Part shown: positions 7,856-15,352 of the stretch, one piece after another
How positions within the stretch are numbered: position 1 is the first letter of the stretch
Layout of the letters: each line of letters starts with the position of its first letter
Origin: Streptomyces sp. NK15101
Lineage (GTDB): Bacteria > Actinomycetota > Actinomycetes > Streptomycetales > Streptomycetaceae
Reading direction: 5' to 3'
Assembly: GCF_020400725.1 (NCBI RefSeq)
Contig: NZ_JAINVG010000019.1
Location: 1-64,000 of the forward strand
DNA: 64,000 nucleotides
Notes under the pieces: generated by a model
The model's input: only the letters and a program-made list of their open reading frames with translations
Told to the model about the DNA's origin: nothing
The model's database searches: none
Position numbers and translations under genes: made by a program

Positions 7856-8634
7856 GCGCCCGCCTCGGGACCGTCACCGCCACCTACCTCGGCACGGCGA
7901 CCGTCCTCCTCCGCATCGGCGACCTCACCGTCCTCACCGACCCCGCCCTCGACGCGGCCCCCGCCGACTACCCGGGCGCCCGCCCGCTCCACCGCACCGC
8001 CGGCCCCGCCCTGACCGCCGCCGAACTCCCGCCCGTCGACCTGGTCCTGCTCTCGCACGACCAGCACGCCGACAACCTCGACCCGACCGGCCGCGAGGTC
8101 CTCGGCCGCGCGGGGGCGGTCCTCACCACCCCGGAGGCCGCCGAACGCCTCGGCGGCCGGGCGGAGGGCCTCGCCCCCTGGGAGAGCCGGACGGTCACCG
8201 CCGGGGCGACGACCGTCACGGTCACGGCCACCCCCGCCCGGCACGGCCCGGAGGGCACCGAACACGTCACGGGCCCCGTCACCGGCTTCGTCGTCGCCCA
8301 CGAGGGCGGCACGCTCTACGTCTCCGGCGACACCGTCCGGCACGACGCCCTGACGGAGATCGGCGCCCGGTTCCGCATCGACACGGCCTTCCTCCACCTG
8401 GGCGACGCGCACTTCCCGTCCACCGGCGACCGCGCCTTCTCGATGAGCGCCGGAGAGGGCGCCGCCCTCGCCCGGACCCTCGGCGCCCGGACGGTGATCC
8501 CCCTCCACTTCGACTCCTGGGACCACCTCGCCGAGGACCCGGACCGCATCACGGAGGCCTTCGCGGCCCCGGACCTCGCGGGGCGGCTGCGATGGCTCCG
8601 CCCGGGCGTCCCCGAGACCCTCCGGACCACCTGA
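7852..8634 (+). CDS. MBL-fold metallohydrolase (UlaG-like)
   Basis: 260 aa from a GTG overlapping the FMN reductase stop. It has the metallo-beta-lactamase HxxHxDN motif as SHDQHADN (His69, His72, Asp74), a later GDTVRHD, and IPLHFDSW near the C-terminus. The short N-terminal strand [23 protein letters not shown] is typical of UlaG/L-ascorbate-lactonase-like members. A lactone, cyclic or phosphoester substrate is possible; not determinable. Translational coupling suggests it works with the reductase. Confidence 0.85.
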   Translation: MSARLGTVTATYLGTATVLLRIGDLTVLTDPALDAAPADYPGARPLHRTAGPALTAAELPPVDLVLLSHDQHADNLDPTGREVLGRAGAVLTTPEAAERLGGRAEGLAPWESRTVTAGATTVTVTATPARHGPEGTEHVTGPVTGFVVAHEGGTLYVSGDTVRHDALTEIGARFRIDTAFLHLGDAHFPSTGDRAFSMSAGEGAALARTLGARTVIPLHFDSWDHLAEDPDRITEAFAAPDLAGRLRWLRPGVPETLRTT

Positions 8635-8660
8635 ACACCACGAGCCAGGAAGGACCTTCC

Positions 8661-9101
8661 ATGACCGAGCAGCGCCCCCCGCCCCCCCCGTTCACCGCCG
8701 AGACCGCCGCCGCCAAGGTGCGGGCCGCCGAGGACGCCTGGAACACCCGCGACCCCGACCGGGTCGCCCTCGCCTACACACCCGACTCCGTCTGGCGCAA
8801 CCGCGAGGAGTTCCTCGAGGGTCGTGACGAGATCAGGGCCTTCCTGGCCCGCAAGTGGGCGAAGGAGAACGGGTACGCGCTCCGCAAGCAGCTGTGGGCG
8901 TTCACCGACGACCGCATCGCCGTCCGCTTCCAGTACGAATGGCACGACGAGACCGGCCAGTGGTACCGCAGCCACGGCAACGAACTCTGGGAGTTCACCC
9001 CCGACGGCCTGATGTCCCGGCGCGAGGCAAGCATCAACGACGTCCCGATCGCCGAGTCCCATCGGACGCTCTTCGGACCGCGCACGGACTCGGAGCGGTA
9101 G
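8661..9101 (+). CDS. NTF2-like/DUF1348 (nuclear transport factor 2 fold) protein
   Basis: 146 aa. [21 protein letters not shown] and [24 protein letters not shown], then [24 protein letters not shown], match the DUF1348/SnoaL-like NTF2 fold, a cone-shaped domain often binding small hydrophobic ligands. The ATG has AAGGA about 8 nt upstream; the proline run PPPPPP directly follows. It sits 26 bp after the MBL gene and probably ends the operon. The exact role is unknown; related proteins are frequent in oxidative-stress loci. Confidence 0.85.
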   Translation: MTEQRPPPPPFTAETAAAKVRAAEDAWNTRDPDRVALAYTPDSVWRNREEFLEGRDEIRAFLARKWAKENGYALRKQLWAFTDDRIAVRFQYEWHDETGQWYRSHGNELWEFTPDGLMSRREASINDVPIAESHRTLFGPRTDSER

Positions 9102-9132
9102 CGCCCCCGTACCGGCCCCAGCGGTACCGGTC

Positions 9133-9423
9133 TCAGCGTTCCCGTCCGGCCGTCAGGGCGACGGCCCCCGCGACCGCGAGCACCGCGCCCGCCGCCATGA
9201 CGCCCCGCCCGGAGCGGTACGAGAGCACCGACCAGCACGACCGCGCCGACAACAGGGAGCCGACGCTCGCCCAGGACCCGACGGAGAGCGCCGAGGCGGC
9301 GGAGCCGACCGACCCGACCGAGAGGAACGACCCGACCGAACCGATCGACAGGGTCGAACCGACCGAACCGATGGACAGGAACGAGTCCCGGGACCAGAGC
9401 GAAAGACGCGAAGAGGCGGCCAT
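9133..9423 (-). CDS. Small Ser/Gly/Val-repeat protein (SIGSVGS repeats)
   Basis: 96 aa. Almost the whole protein is repeats of S(I/V)GSVGS-(T/F)LS, about nine residues per turn, running from residue 15 to about 60, then a hydrophobic C-terminal segment (VMAAGAVLAVAGAVAL) ending in TAGRER. No signal peptide. The regular alternation of small and branched residues could form a beta-solenoid or a glycine-zipper-like membrane-associated structure. It is 17 bp behind doxX on the same strand and so would be under the divergent ECF41-type promoter. Function unknown; I recall similar low-complexity proteins in other streptomycetes but cannot verify it here. Confidence 0.75.
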   Translation of the reverse strand: MAASSRLSLWSRDSFLSIGSVGSTLSIGSVGSFLSVGSVGSAASALSVGSWASVGSLLSARSCWSVLSYRSGRGVMAAGAVLAVAGAVALTAGRER

Positions 9424-9440
9424 GGCCCGATCGTAGGCGC

Positions 9441-9824
9441 TCACGCGGTGAACGCCGCGGGACCGAACCGCCCCCACGCCAGGAACAGGCACAGGCCCAG
9501 ATAGATCGCGTCCCCGGCGATCGTCGCCCGCTCGCCGCGCCGCAGCCTCGTCGCCAGCGCCCCCACGAACAGCAGCACGAGCCCCGTCGCGGTCACCGGC
9601 ACGAGCACCGGCGCGATGCCGAGCACGGCGGGCAGGACCAGGCCCACCGCCGCGAGCAGCTCCACGGCGCCGATCGCCCTCAGCGCACCCGGGCTGAACT
9701 CCAGCACCCACTGTGCCGACGCGCCCAGTGCCGCCATCCGCTCCCTCGGCAGGAACATCTTGGCGCTGCCGACGAGGCATACGAAGGCCATCAGTCCGGC
9801 GACGATCCACAGGGCGAGGTCCAT
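9441..9824 (-). CDS. DoxX-family membrane protein
   Basis: 127 aa with four hydrophobic helices; FLPRERMAALGASAQWVLEFSPGALRAIGAVELLAAVGLVLP is the DoxX signature region. AAGGAG lies 7 nt before the ATG. DoxX proteins are linked to thiol/oxidative stress (for example the DoxX-SseA-SodA complex of mycobacteria). Its promoter region carries a sequence of the ECF41 type, back-to-back with that of the CMD-sigma operon. Confidence 0.85.
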   Translation of the reverse strand: MDLALWIVAGLMAFVCLVGSAKMFLPRERMAALGASAQWVLEFSPGALRAIGAVELLAAVGLVLPAVLGIAPVLVPVTATGLVLLFVGALATRLRRGERATIAGDAIYLGLCLFLAWGRFGPAAFTA

Positions 9825-9865
9825 GGTGCGGCTCCTTGGTCGAGTCGAGGCGTGCTCGCCCCCGA

Positions 9866-9892
9866 GACGAGACCGCGCCCCGGCCCGTGACA
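9866..9892 (-). promoter_or_regulatory. ECF41-type promoter for doxX (minus strand)
   Basis: Read on the minus strand: TGTCACG (9892-9886), 16-nt spacer, CGTC (9869-9866), 42 bp upstream of the doxX start. This matches the promoter motif I recall for ECF41 sigma factors, TGTCACA-n16-CGTC, with one change in the last base of the -35. Confidence 0.75.
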
Positions 9893-9926
9893 CCCCGCGA
9901 CCGAGACCTGGATCACACCGAGGCCG

Positions 9927-9953
9927 TGTCACAGGGCGCCGCGCCGTCTCGTC
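9927..9953 (+). promoter_or_regulatory. ECF41-type promoter for the CMD-sigma operon
   Basis: TGTCACA (9927-9933), exactly 16 nt, CGTC (9950-9953), about 50 bp upstream of the CMD start. It is an exact match to the ECF41 consensus as I recall it and implies autoregulation by the sigma factor encoded at 10491. Confidence 0.85.
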
Positions 9954-10004
9954 TCGGGGACGTAAGCCCACCGACACACCGACTCGCACCGAGGAGACAC
10001 GACG

Positions 10005-10478
10005 ATGGACGCGCGACTCGACTTCTTCGCCAGCCCCACCGCCGGCAAGGCCCTCAAGCACCTCATGGCCGCCGGCCGGATCCTCAAGGACTCCACCCTC
10101 CCGGCCGCCGTGCAGGAGCTCGTCTCCCTGCGCGTCAGCCAGATCAACGGCTGCGGCGTCTGCCTCGACATGCACACCAAGGAGGCCATCGCGGCCGGCG
10201 AGAGCCCCGTCCGCCTCGGCCTCGTCGCCGGCTGGCGCGAGGCCACCGTCTACACCGAGGCCGAGCGCGCCGCCCTCGCCCTCGCCGAGCAGGGCACCCG
10301 CGTCGCCGACGCCGGCGAGGGCGTCAGCGACGAGGTCTGGGAGCAGGCCGCCCGGCACTTCGACGAAGAACAGCTCACCGCCCTCGTCCTCCTGGTTTCC
10401 TTCATGAACGCCGCCACCCGCATGAACATCATCAGCAAGCAGCCGGCCGGCGGCTACGAGGCCGGCCAATTCCACTGA
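10005..10478 (+). CDS. Carboxymuconolactone decarboxylase/AhpD-like alkylhydroperoxidase
   Basis: 157 aa. The AhpD motif is intact: CGVCLDMH with Cys50, Cys53 and His57, plus the preceding ELVSLRVSQING. Such proteins reduce organic hydroperoxides through the CxxC pair. It is the standard partner of ECF41 sigma factors and is co-transcribed with one here (12-bp gap). The family's trimeric or hexameric helical core fits the length. Confidence 0.92.
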   Translation: MDARLDFFASPTAGKALKHLMAAGRILKDSTLPAAVQELVSLRVSQINGCGVCLDMHTKEAIAAGESPVRLGLVAGWREATVYTEAERAALALAEQGTRVADAGEGVSDEVWEQAARHFDEEQLTALVLLVSFMNAATRMNIISKQPAGGYEAGQFH

Positions 10479-10490
10479 ACGGGGAGTGAC

Positions 10491-11408
10491 ATGGGCAAGG
10501 TCGAGGAGTTCGAGGAACTGCGACCGCTGCTGTTCTCGATCGCCTACCGGATACTCGGCAGCGTCAGCGAGGCCGAGGACGCCGTCCAGGAGACCTGGCT
10601 GCGGTACGACGCCTCCTCGACCACGCCCGCGTCACCCAAGGCGTTCCTGTCCGCCACGGTCACCCGCGTCGCCATCGACGTACTCCGCTCCGCGCGCGTC
10701 CGCCGCGAGGAGTACGTCGGCCCGTGGTTCCCCGAGCCGCTCCTGGACGATCCCTACGAGGACCCCGAACGCGCGGCCGAGCTCGCCGACTCCGTGTCCA
10801 TGGCCGCGCTGCTCCTCCTCGAACGCCTCAGCCCCCTCGAACGCTCCGTGTTCGTCCTGCGCGAGGTCTTCGGCTTCGACTTCGACGAGGTCGCCTCCGC
10901 CGTCGGCCGTACGGAGGCGGCCTGCCGCCAGCTGCTGGTACGCGCCCGGCGGCACATGCGGGACGGCCGGCCCCGTTTCGAGGCCGACCGCGCCGAACGG
11001 CAGGAACTCGCCGCCCGCTTCTTCGACGCGCTCAAGGGCGGCGACGTCGACGGCCTGCGGAGCGTCCTCGCCGCCGACGTCCAGATGGCCGGCGACGGCG
11101 GCGGCAAGGCCCCGCAGCTCGCCCGCGTCCTCGTCGGCGCGGACAGCGTGGCCAAGCTGCTGGCCGCGCTCTTCCCCGTGATGCTCCGGGTGGAGCTCAC
11201 GCTGGAGCCGCACGAGGTCAACGGCCAGCCCGGCGCCATCGTCCGCGACCGGGACGGCAAGGTCCTGCACACGCTGTCCCTCGACATCGTCGACGGCCGC
11301 GTCCAGACCATCCGCTCGGTCATCAACCCCGACAAGCTCGCCCACCTGGGCCCGGTCGCCGACGCCTGGGCGATCAACGACCAGGTCCGCGCGGCCCGCC
11401 GGGGGTAG
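10491..11408 (+). CDS. ECF41-family RNA polymerase sigma factor
   Basis: 305 aa. Sigma2 (LLFSIAYRILGSVSEAEDAVQETWLRY) and sigma4 (LSPLERSVFVLREVFGFDFDEVASAVGRTEAACRQLLVRARR) are followed by a SnoaL/NTF2-like C-terminal domain. The ECF41 hallmarks are present: YVGPWFPEPL in the linker, DGGGK in the C-terminal domain (about residue 203) and NPDKL near the end. In this group the C-terminal domain replaces an anti-sigma factor and controls activity. ATG start with GGGGAG upstream. It probably transcribes its own operon and doxX. Confidence 0.95.
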   Translation: MGKVEEFEELRPLLFSIAYRILGSVSEAEDAVQETWLRYDASSTTPASPKAFLSATVTRVAIDVLRSARVRREEYVGPWFPEPLLDDPYEDPERAAELADSVSMAALLLLERLSPLERSVFVLREVFGFDFDEVASAVGRTEAACRQLLVRARRHMRDGRPRFEADRAERQELAARFFDALKGGDVDGLRSVLAADVQMAGDGGGKAPQLARVLVGADSVAKLLAALFPVMLRVELTLEPHEVNGQPGAIVRDRDGKVLHTLSLDIVDGRVQTIRSVINPDKLAHLGPVADAWAINDQVRAARRG

Positions 11409-11411
11409 GCC

Positions 11412-11615
11412 TCAACCCGCCTTGACGGCCTCGACGAACGGCGCCCACGCGGCGACGGGGACGACGAGGACGGGGCCGTCGGGGCGCTTGGAGTCACGGA
11501 CGGGGACGAGGCCGGGGAGGTTGTCGGCCACTTCGACGCAGTCGCCGCCGGACGTATTGCTGTAGCTGCTCTTACGCCAGGTAGAGGCGCGCAAGTCGAT
11601 CCGGTTGCTTGCCAT
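11412..11615 (-). CDS. DUF397 protein
   Basis: 67 aa. STWRKSSYSNTSGGDCVEVA and VRDSKRPDGPVLVV are the diagnostic DUF397 blocks. These small proteins accompany XRE/DUF5753 regulators in streptomycetes and act as partners in developmental or antibiotic regulation. The ATG (MASNRIDL) lies inside the 3' end of the upstream XRE gene, overlapping it by 44 bp, so translation is coupled. Confidence 0.92.
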   Translation of the reverse strand: MASNRIDLRASTWRKSSYSNTSGGDCVEVADNLPGLVPVRDSKRPDGPVLVVPVAAWAPFVEAVKAG

Positions 11616-12450
11616 TTCGGTAGCCCTCTGCCGCATCCTCGATCAGTGCGAGGGACGCCTCCAGCGGCAAAGCGGCGGCCCTGAGGAGATCGTACGACCT
11701 CTGATACTGCTTCACGAGGCCCGGATCATCGATGGTGTGCCCATGGTGCTGGCCTTCCATGTAGACGAGTGGTGGCGCATCGACGAAGGCAAGTGCCATG
11801 GCGTTGCCCAGCATCAGTGCATGGGCGCCGGCGTTCCACGGGAGGATCTGCGTAAAGATCCGACCGCGCTTGATGAGGCCCGCGATGTGATCCAGCTGCT
11901 GGGCCATCCGCTCTCCGGATAAAACGGGCAGCCGGATGACGGACTCGTGGAGGATGGCCCAGTACTCGGGTTGCTTGTGGTTCTCCTCGAAGAGCTGGGC
12001 GCGTGCGAGGCGACCGGTGATCTTCTCCTCGATCTCCTCCGGAAGGTCTTGGGCCCATTCAGCCTGGAACAGCGCCCGCATGTACGGGCCCGTCTGCAGC
12101 AGGCCAGGAATCACCGTGGGCGACCACTGCTGGATCGTCAGCGCGCGCTTCTCCGCCTCCAGCACGCGCTCGAAGTAAGGCGCGTGCCCCTTCCGCCTCG
12201 CCTTGCGGACGTCCTCGCAGCCGCGCTGGAAGAAACCGTCCGTCCCCAGCACACGGTCGACGTGCTGAGCCAGGTCCAGCGGCATCGTCCGCTTGCCCCG
12301 CTCGATCTCGCTCAGATACGTCACCCCGTAGAAACTGCCCTCCACCAACCCCTCCAGCGTCAGCCCCGCCTCCTCCCTCTTGAAGCGGAGCTCCTTCCCG
12401 TAGAACTGCGGGACGCTCGCCGAGCCGTCGATGTCCTTGCGCGCAGCCAC
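11572..12450 (-). CDS. XRE-family HTH regulator with DUF5753 domain
   Basis: 292 aa from GTG (VAARKDIDG). The HTH is at residues about 15-65 (ELRFKREEAGLTLEGLVEG, then YLSEIERGKRTMP); the rest is a DUF5753 domain with TIQQWSPTVIPGLLQTGPYMRAL. This is the classic actinobacterial regulator paired with DUF397. An anti-sigma-type ATPase (12765) is divergently encoded, the third member of this recurring module. Confidence 0.93.
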   Translation of the reverse strand: MAARKDIDGSASVPQFYGKELRFKREEAGLTLEGLVEGSFYGVTYLSEIERGKRTMPLDLAQHVDRVLGTDGFFQRGCEDVRKARRKGHAPYFERVLEAEKRALTIQQWSPTVIPGLLQTGPYMRALFQAEWAQDLPEEIEEKITGRLARAQLFEENHKQPEYWAILHESVIRLPVLSGERMAQQLDHIAGLIKRGRIFTQILPWNAGAHALMLGNAMALAFVDAPPLVYMEGQHHGHTIDDPGLVKQYQRSYDLLRAAALPLEASLALIEDAAEGYRNGKQPDRLARLYLA

Positions 12451-12567
12451 CGTCGACCGCCTTTCGCACCTTGCTCCGTGGAGCGGGAAACGCTTCCCAC
12501 GGTAGGGCGCGGGGCGGCAGCGTGTGAGGGGTTCGTCACGGCACGCAACGAAAGGTGGACGCCCTCC

Positions 12568-12768
12568 ATGGACGACGACATCAGGCCCGACGTCGAGGCG
12601 CTCCGTACCGCTCTCGCAGCTCACGGCATCACGCTGCCCTCCCTGGGGGTGGACGTGGTGACGCTCGCGGGGTCCAATATCCGGCCGCCGCTCGTCGCGC
12701 TCGGTGGCTGCAACGTGGCGACCGCGCGCCGACTGACCGACGTCCTGCGGAAGGCGGCCGGCGGGTGA
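12568..12768 (+). CDS. Small conserved protein upstream of the ATPase
   Basis: 66 aa: MDDDIRPDVEALRTALAAHG then ITLPSLGVDVVTL and a helical C-terminal tail with ARRLTDVLRKAAGG. Ribosome site AAAGG is about 15 nt upstream, so initiation is not certain, but codon bias is normal. Its stop overlaps the GTG of the ATPase gene (GTGA), a strong sign that it is translated. Similar 60-70-residue proteins often precede these ATPases. No function assigned. Confidence 0.7.
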   Translation: MDDDIRPDVEALRTALAAHGITLPSLGVDVVTLAGSNIRPPLVALGGCNVATARRLTDVLRKAAGG

Positions 12769-13136
12769 CCCTCCCCGGGCTGCCGCTCCGGGTGGAGCTG
12801 CTCGCGCTGCCCAAGGAGGTGGCGGAGGTGCGGCGGATGGTGGAGGGGGACGACGTGCGGCTCTGTGTGAGCGAGCTGCTGACGAACGTCATCCGGCACG
12901 TGGGGGAGGGGACTCCGGTGACCGTGCGGGTCGTCGCCGCGCGGGGCGGGCGGACGCGGGTCGCGGTGACCGACCCCGACCCCCGGGTGTGGCCGGTGCT
13001 GCGGGACGCGGCGGAGGACGCCGAGTCGGGGCGGGGGCTCGCGCTGCTGGACGCGGTGGCGGTCCGGTGGGGCGTGGACCAGGGGCCGTACGGGAAGACG
13101 GTCTGGTGCGAACTGGGCGCCGGGCGCTGGTCGTAG
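12765..13136 (+). CDS. Anti-sigma-like ATP-binding protein (HATPase_c_2, RsbW-type)
   Basis: 123 aa. The Bergerat N-box is LCVSELLTNVIRHV; G1 is VTDPDPRV and G2 is ESGRGLALLDAV. These GHKL proteins bind sigma factors or anti-anti-sigma partners and phosphorylate the latter; in streptomycetes many pair with XRE/DUF397 genes. GTGA overlap with the preceding gene. Confidence 0.9.
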   Translation: MTLPGLPLRVELLALPKEVAEVRRMVEGDDVRLCVSELLTNVIRHVGEGTPVTVRVVAARGGRTRVAVTDPDPRVWPVLRDAAEDAESGRGLALLDAVAVRWGVDQGPYGKTVWCELGAGRWS

Positions 13137-13148
13137 GGACCGGGACGA

Positions 13149-13733
13149 TCACCCTTCGCCCGCCGGGCGCCCTTCCGTCAGGCTCCGTACCGCCCGGTCG
13201 AGTCGCGTCCGCCGGGTCTCCGGCGTCGCGGCCTGGAGCAGCGGGAGCATCACGAGGTAGCGGGCGGTCCGGTCGAGCGCGTCGAACGCCGCACGCGCCG
13301 CCGGGTCCGCGGCGAGCGCCGCCGCGAGGTCGTCCGGGACGACGGCCGCCGCCTGCGACGCGTACGCGCGGTCCCAGCGGCCGTCCTCCTGGGCCCGTCG
13401 GACCTCGGCGAGGCCGGGCTCTCGCATCCGGCCCGCCGCCGCGAGCGCCGCGACCTTCTCGACGTTCACCCGCGACCACAGGCTCCTCGGCCGCCGCGGT
13501 CCGTACTTCTGCAGGTAGTACCGGTCGTCAAGGCCCCGGCGCTGCCCGGAGATCCAGCCCCAGCACAGCCCCACGTCGACCAGTTCGTCATCCGTGACCG
13601 ACGCGATCCCCGACGCCTTCTTCGCGACCTTGACCCACACGCCCTCGCGGCGGGTGTGATGCTCGGCCAGCCAGTTCTCGAAGGCCGCCGCGTCCGGGAA
13701 CGCGACGGCTTCCACCCCGTTGAACTCCTCCAT
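13149..13733 (-). CDS. YdeI/OmpD-associated (OmdA) family protein
   Basis: 194 aa. AFENWLAEHHTRREGVWVKVAKKASGIASVTDDELVDVGLCWGWISGQRRGLDDRYYLQKYGPRRPRSLWS is characteristic of the bacteriocin-protection/OmdA family, followed by helical AALAADPAARAAFDALD. Role in actinobacteria unknown; stress protection is suggested for homologues. Convergent with the ATPase gene, divergent from the TerD gene. Confidence 0.85.
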   Translation of the reverse strand: MEEFNGVEAVAFPDAAAFENWLAEHHTRREGVWVKVAKKASGIASVTDDELVDVGLCWGWISGQRRGLDDRYYLQKYGPRRPRSLWSRVNVEKVAALAAAGRMREPGLAEVRRAQEDGRWDRAYASQAAAVVPDDLAAALAADPAARAAFDALDRTARYLVMLPLLQAATPETRRTRLDRAVRSLTEGRPAGEG

Positions 13734-13838
13734 GCGTTCCAGGCTAGTCCGCAGCGCCCCGGTGATTCCGCCCGGTCACGGCACCGACTCGGCGGCGACG
13801 GCTGGTCGTCCGGAAACCCGGGCTGCCAGGATGCGGGC

Positions 13839-15170
13839 ATGACGCAGATCATCAAGGGGGGAAACCTTCCGCTCAGCGGCGAGCCGATGCGGGTCGCCGT
13901 CGTCCGCCGGTCCGGTGGGCCGGAGGCGCCGAAGGTCGACGCGGCCGCGCTGCTGGTCGACGCGGACGGCAGGGTCAGGGACCGGGGAGACCTGGTCTTC
14001 TACAACCAGCCCGAGCACGCCGGGAGCGGCATACGGCTCCTGGGTGAGGCCCAGGGCGAGGGCGGGGTCGTCGCGGACTGGCTGGAGGTGGACCCGGGCC
14101 GGGTCGAGCCGTCCGTGGAGCGGGTCGTGGTCGCGGCGTCCTGCGACGGCGGGACGTTCGGGGAGGTCGAGGACCTGTACGTACGGGCGGTGAGCGCGAC
14201 CACCGGCGCGCAGCTGGCGCTGTACGCGGTGGAGGACGCGACGACGGAGACCGCGATCCTGCTGGGCGAGTTCTACCGCAGGAACGGGGGGTGGAAGTTC
14301 CGGGCGGTGGGGCAGGGGTACGACTCGGGGCTGCCGGCCCTGGCGACGGACTTCGGCTTCTCGGCGTCGGAGGAGGAGGCGGGGGAGGAGGACGAGGTCG
14401 AGGTCGAGGCCGTGACGGAGGCCCCTGTCGCCGTGCCCGCATCCGCTCCCGTCGCCGCGCCCGCACCCCCACAGGGCACCCCCGCGCCCCTCGCCGTCGA
14501 GAAGTCCGGTGCCCCCGTCCCGTACTCCGGCGCGCCGGTCGCCGGACCCCTCGGGCGGCTCAACGGTCTGCCGTCCGAATTCGGGCCGGAATTCCCGTAC
14601 TTCGAGTACCAGGGCGAGGGCAAGGAGGACGTCGAGACCGGCCTCGTCCTCCCCCGTGGCTTCATCGCCGTCGACGTGGTGAAGAAGGGTGCCGCTTATC
14701 TGGACATCGTCACGCTGACCGTCCGCAAGCGCAGGTGGCGGCAGGTCATGAGGAGCCGCATGGAGGATCTGCGCGGGGTGGGCGTCCTGCACCACGACGG
14801 TCAGTCGCCGTTGCGGCTGAGGGTCGACACGCGCGGCCGGTGGATGATCAGGCTCCGCCCGGTGTCGACGCTGCGTCCGTTCGACGGGCCGGTGGAGGGG
14901 TACGGGCCGGACGTCCTGGCGTACACCGGCGACGAGACCGGCGTCAGGTTCCGGTTCGAGGGCGACGAGGACAAGAAGGGGTACTTCGGCGTCGCGGCCC
15001 ACCGGAAGGGCGGCCACTGGGAGTACCGGTTCAGCCGGCGCGACCGGGGCCGGGGGAAGGGCGACCTCCCCCGGGGGCCGCGTCTCCTCGTCGTCGAGGC
15101 GGACGGGGCCTGGTCCATGGAGCCCCGCCCCGGGGGCGGCGGGGGCTTCTGGTCCCGGTCGGGGCGCTAG
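13839..15170 (+). CDS. TerD-domain protein with linker and C-terminal beta domain
   Basis: 443 aa. Residues 1-~175 form a TerD domain: IIKGGNLPL at the start, [28 protein letters not shown] and [37 protein letters not shown]. Calcium-binding Asp residues of the family are present. An acidic then Ala/Pro linker (about 180-245) leads to a second unit of about 190 residues with [21 protein letters not shown] that is basic and beta-rich. Ter proteins are linked to tellurite and envelope stress and to sporulation in Streptomyces. No other ter gene is nearby. Confidence 0.9.
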   Translation: MTQIIKGGNLPLSGEPMRVAVVRRSGGPEAPKVDAAALLVDADGRVRDRGDLVFYNQPEHAGSGIRLLGEAQGEGGVVADWLEVDPGRVEPSVERVVVAASCDGGTFGEVEDLYVRAVSATTGAQLALYAVEDATTETAILLGEFYRRNGGWKFRAVGQGYDSGLPALATDFGFSASEEEAGEEDEVEVEAVTEAPVAVPASAPVAAPAPPQGTPAPLAVEKSGAPVPYSGAPVAGPLGRLNGLPSEFGPEFPYFEYQGEGKEDVETGLVLPRGFIAVDVVKKGAAYLDIVTLTVRKRRWRQVMRSRMEDLRGVGVLHHDGQSPLRLRVDTRGRWMIRLRPVSTLRPFDGPVEGYGPDVLAYTGDETGVRFRFEGDEDKKGYFGVAAHRKGGHWEYRFSRRDRGRGKGDLPRGPRLLVVEADGAWSMEPRPGGGGGFWSRSGR

Positions 15171-15306
15171 GTTCCCGTCCCGCGTACCGGAACGGCGACA
15201 CCGGCCTGCCGGTCGCCGAGGGCGTCGGCGCCTCCTGGTCCCGGGCGCTCCGGCGCGACAGGAGCAGCTGTCCCGGCGGCGCCGCCGACGACGTCCGCAC
15301 GACGGG

Positions 15307-15341
15307 AAGGGGCCCGGAGTCTCCGCGACTCCGGGCCCCTT
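15307..15341. terminator. Bidirectional terminator hairpin
   Basis: Perfect 15-bp stem (15307-15321 with 15327-15341) starting AAGGGGCCCGGAGTC, 5-nt loop, followed by TTCCG. It lies between the convergent TerD and delta-60 genes and serves both. Confidence 0.9.
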
Positions 15342-15352
15342 TCCGTGAGGGG

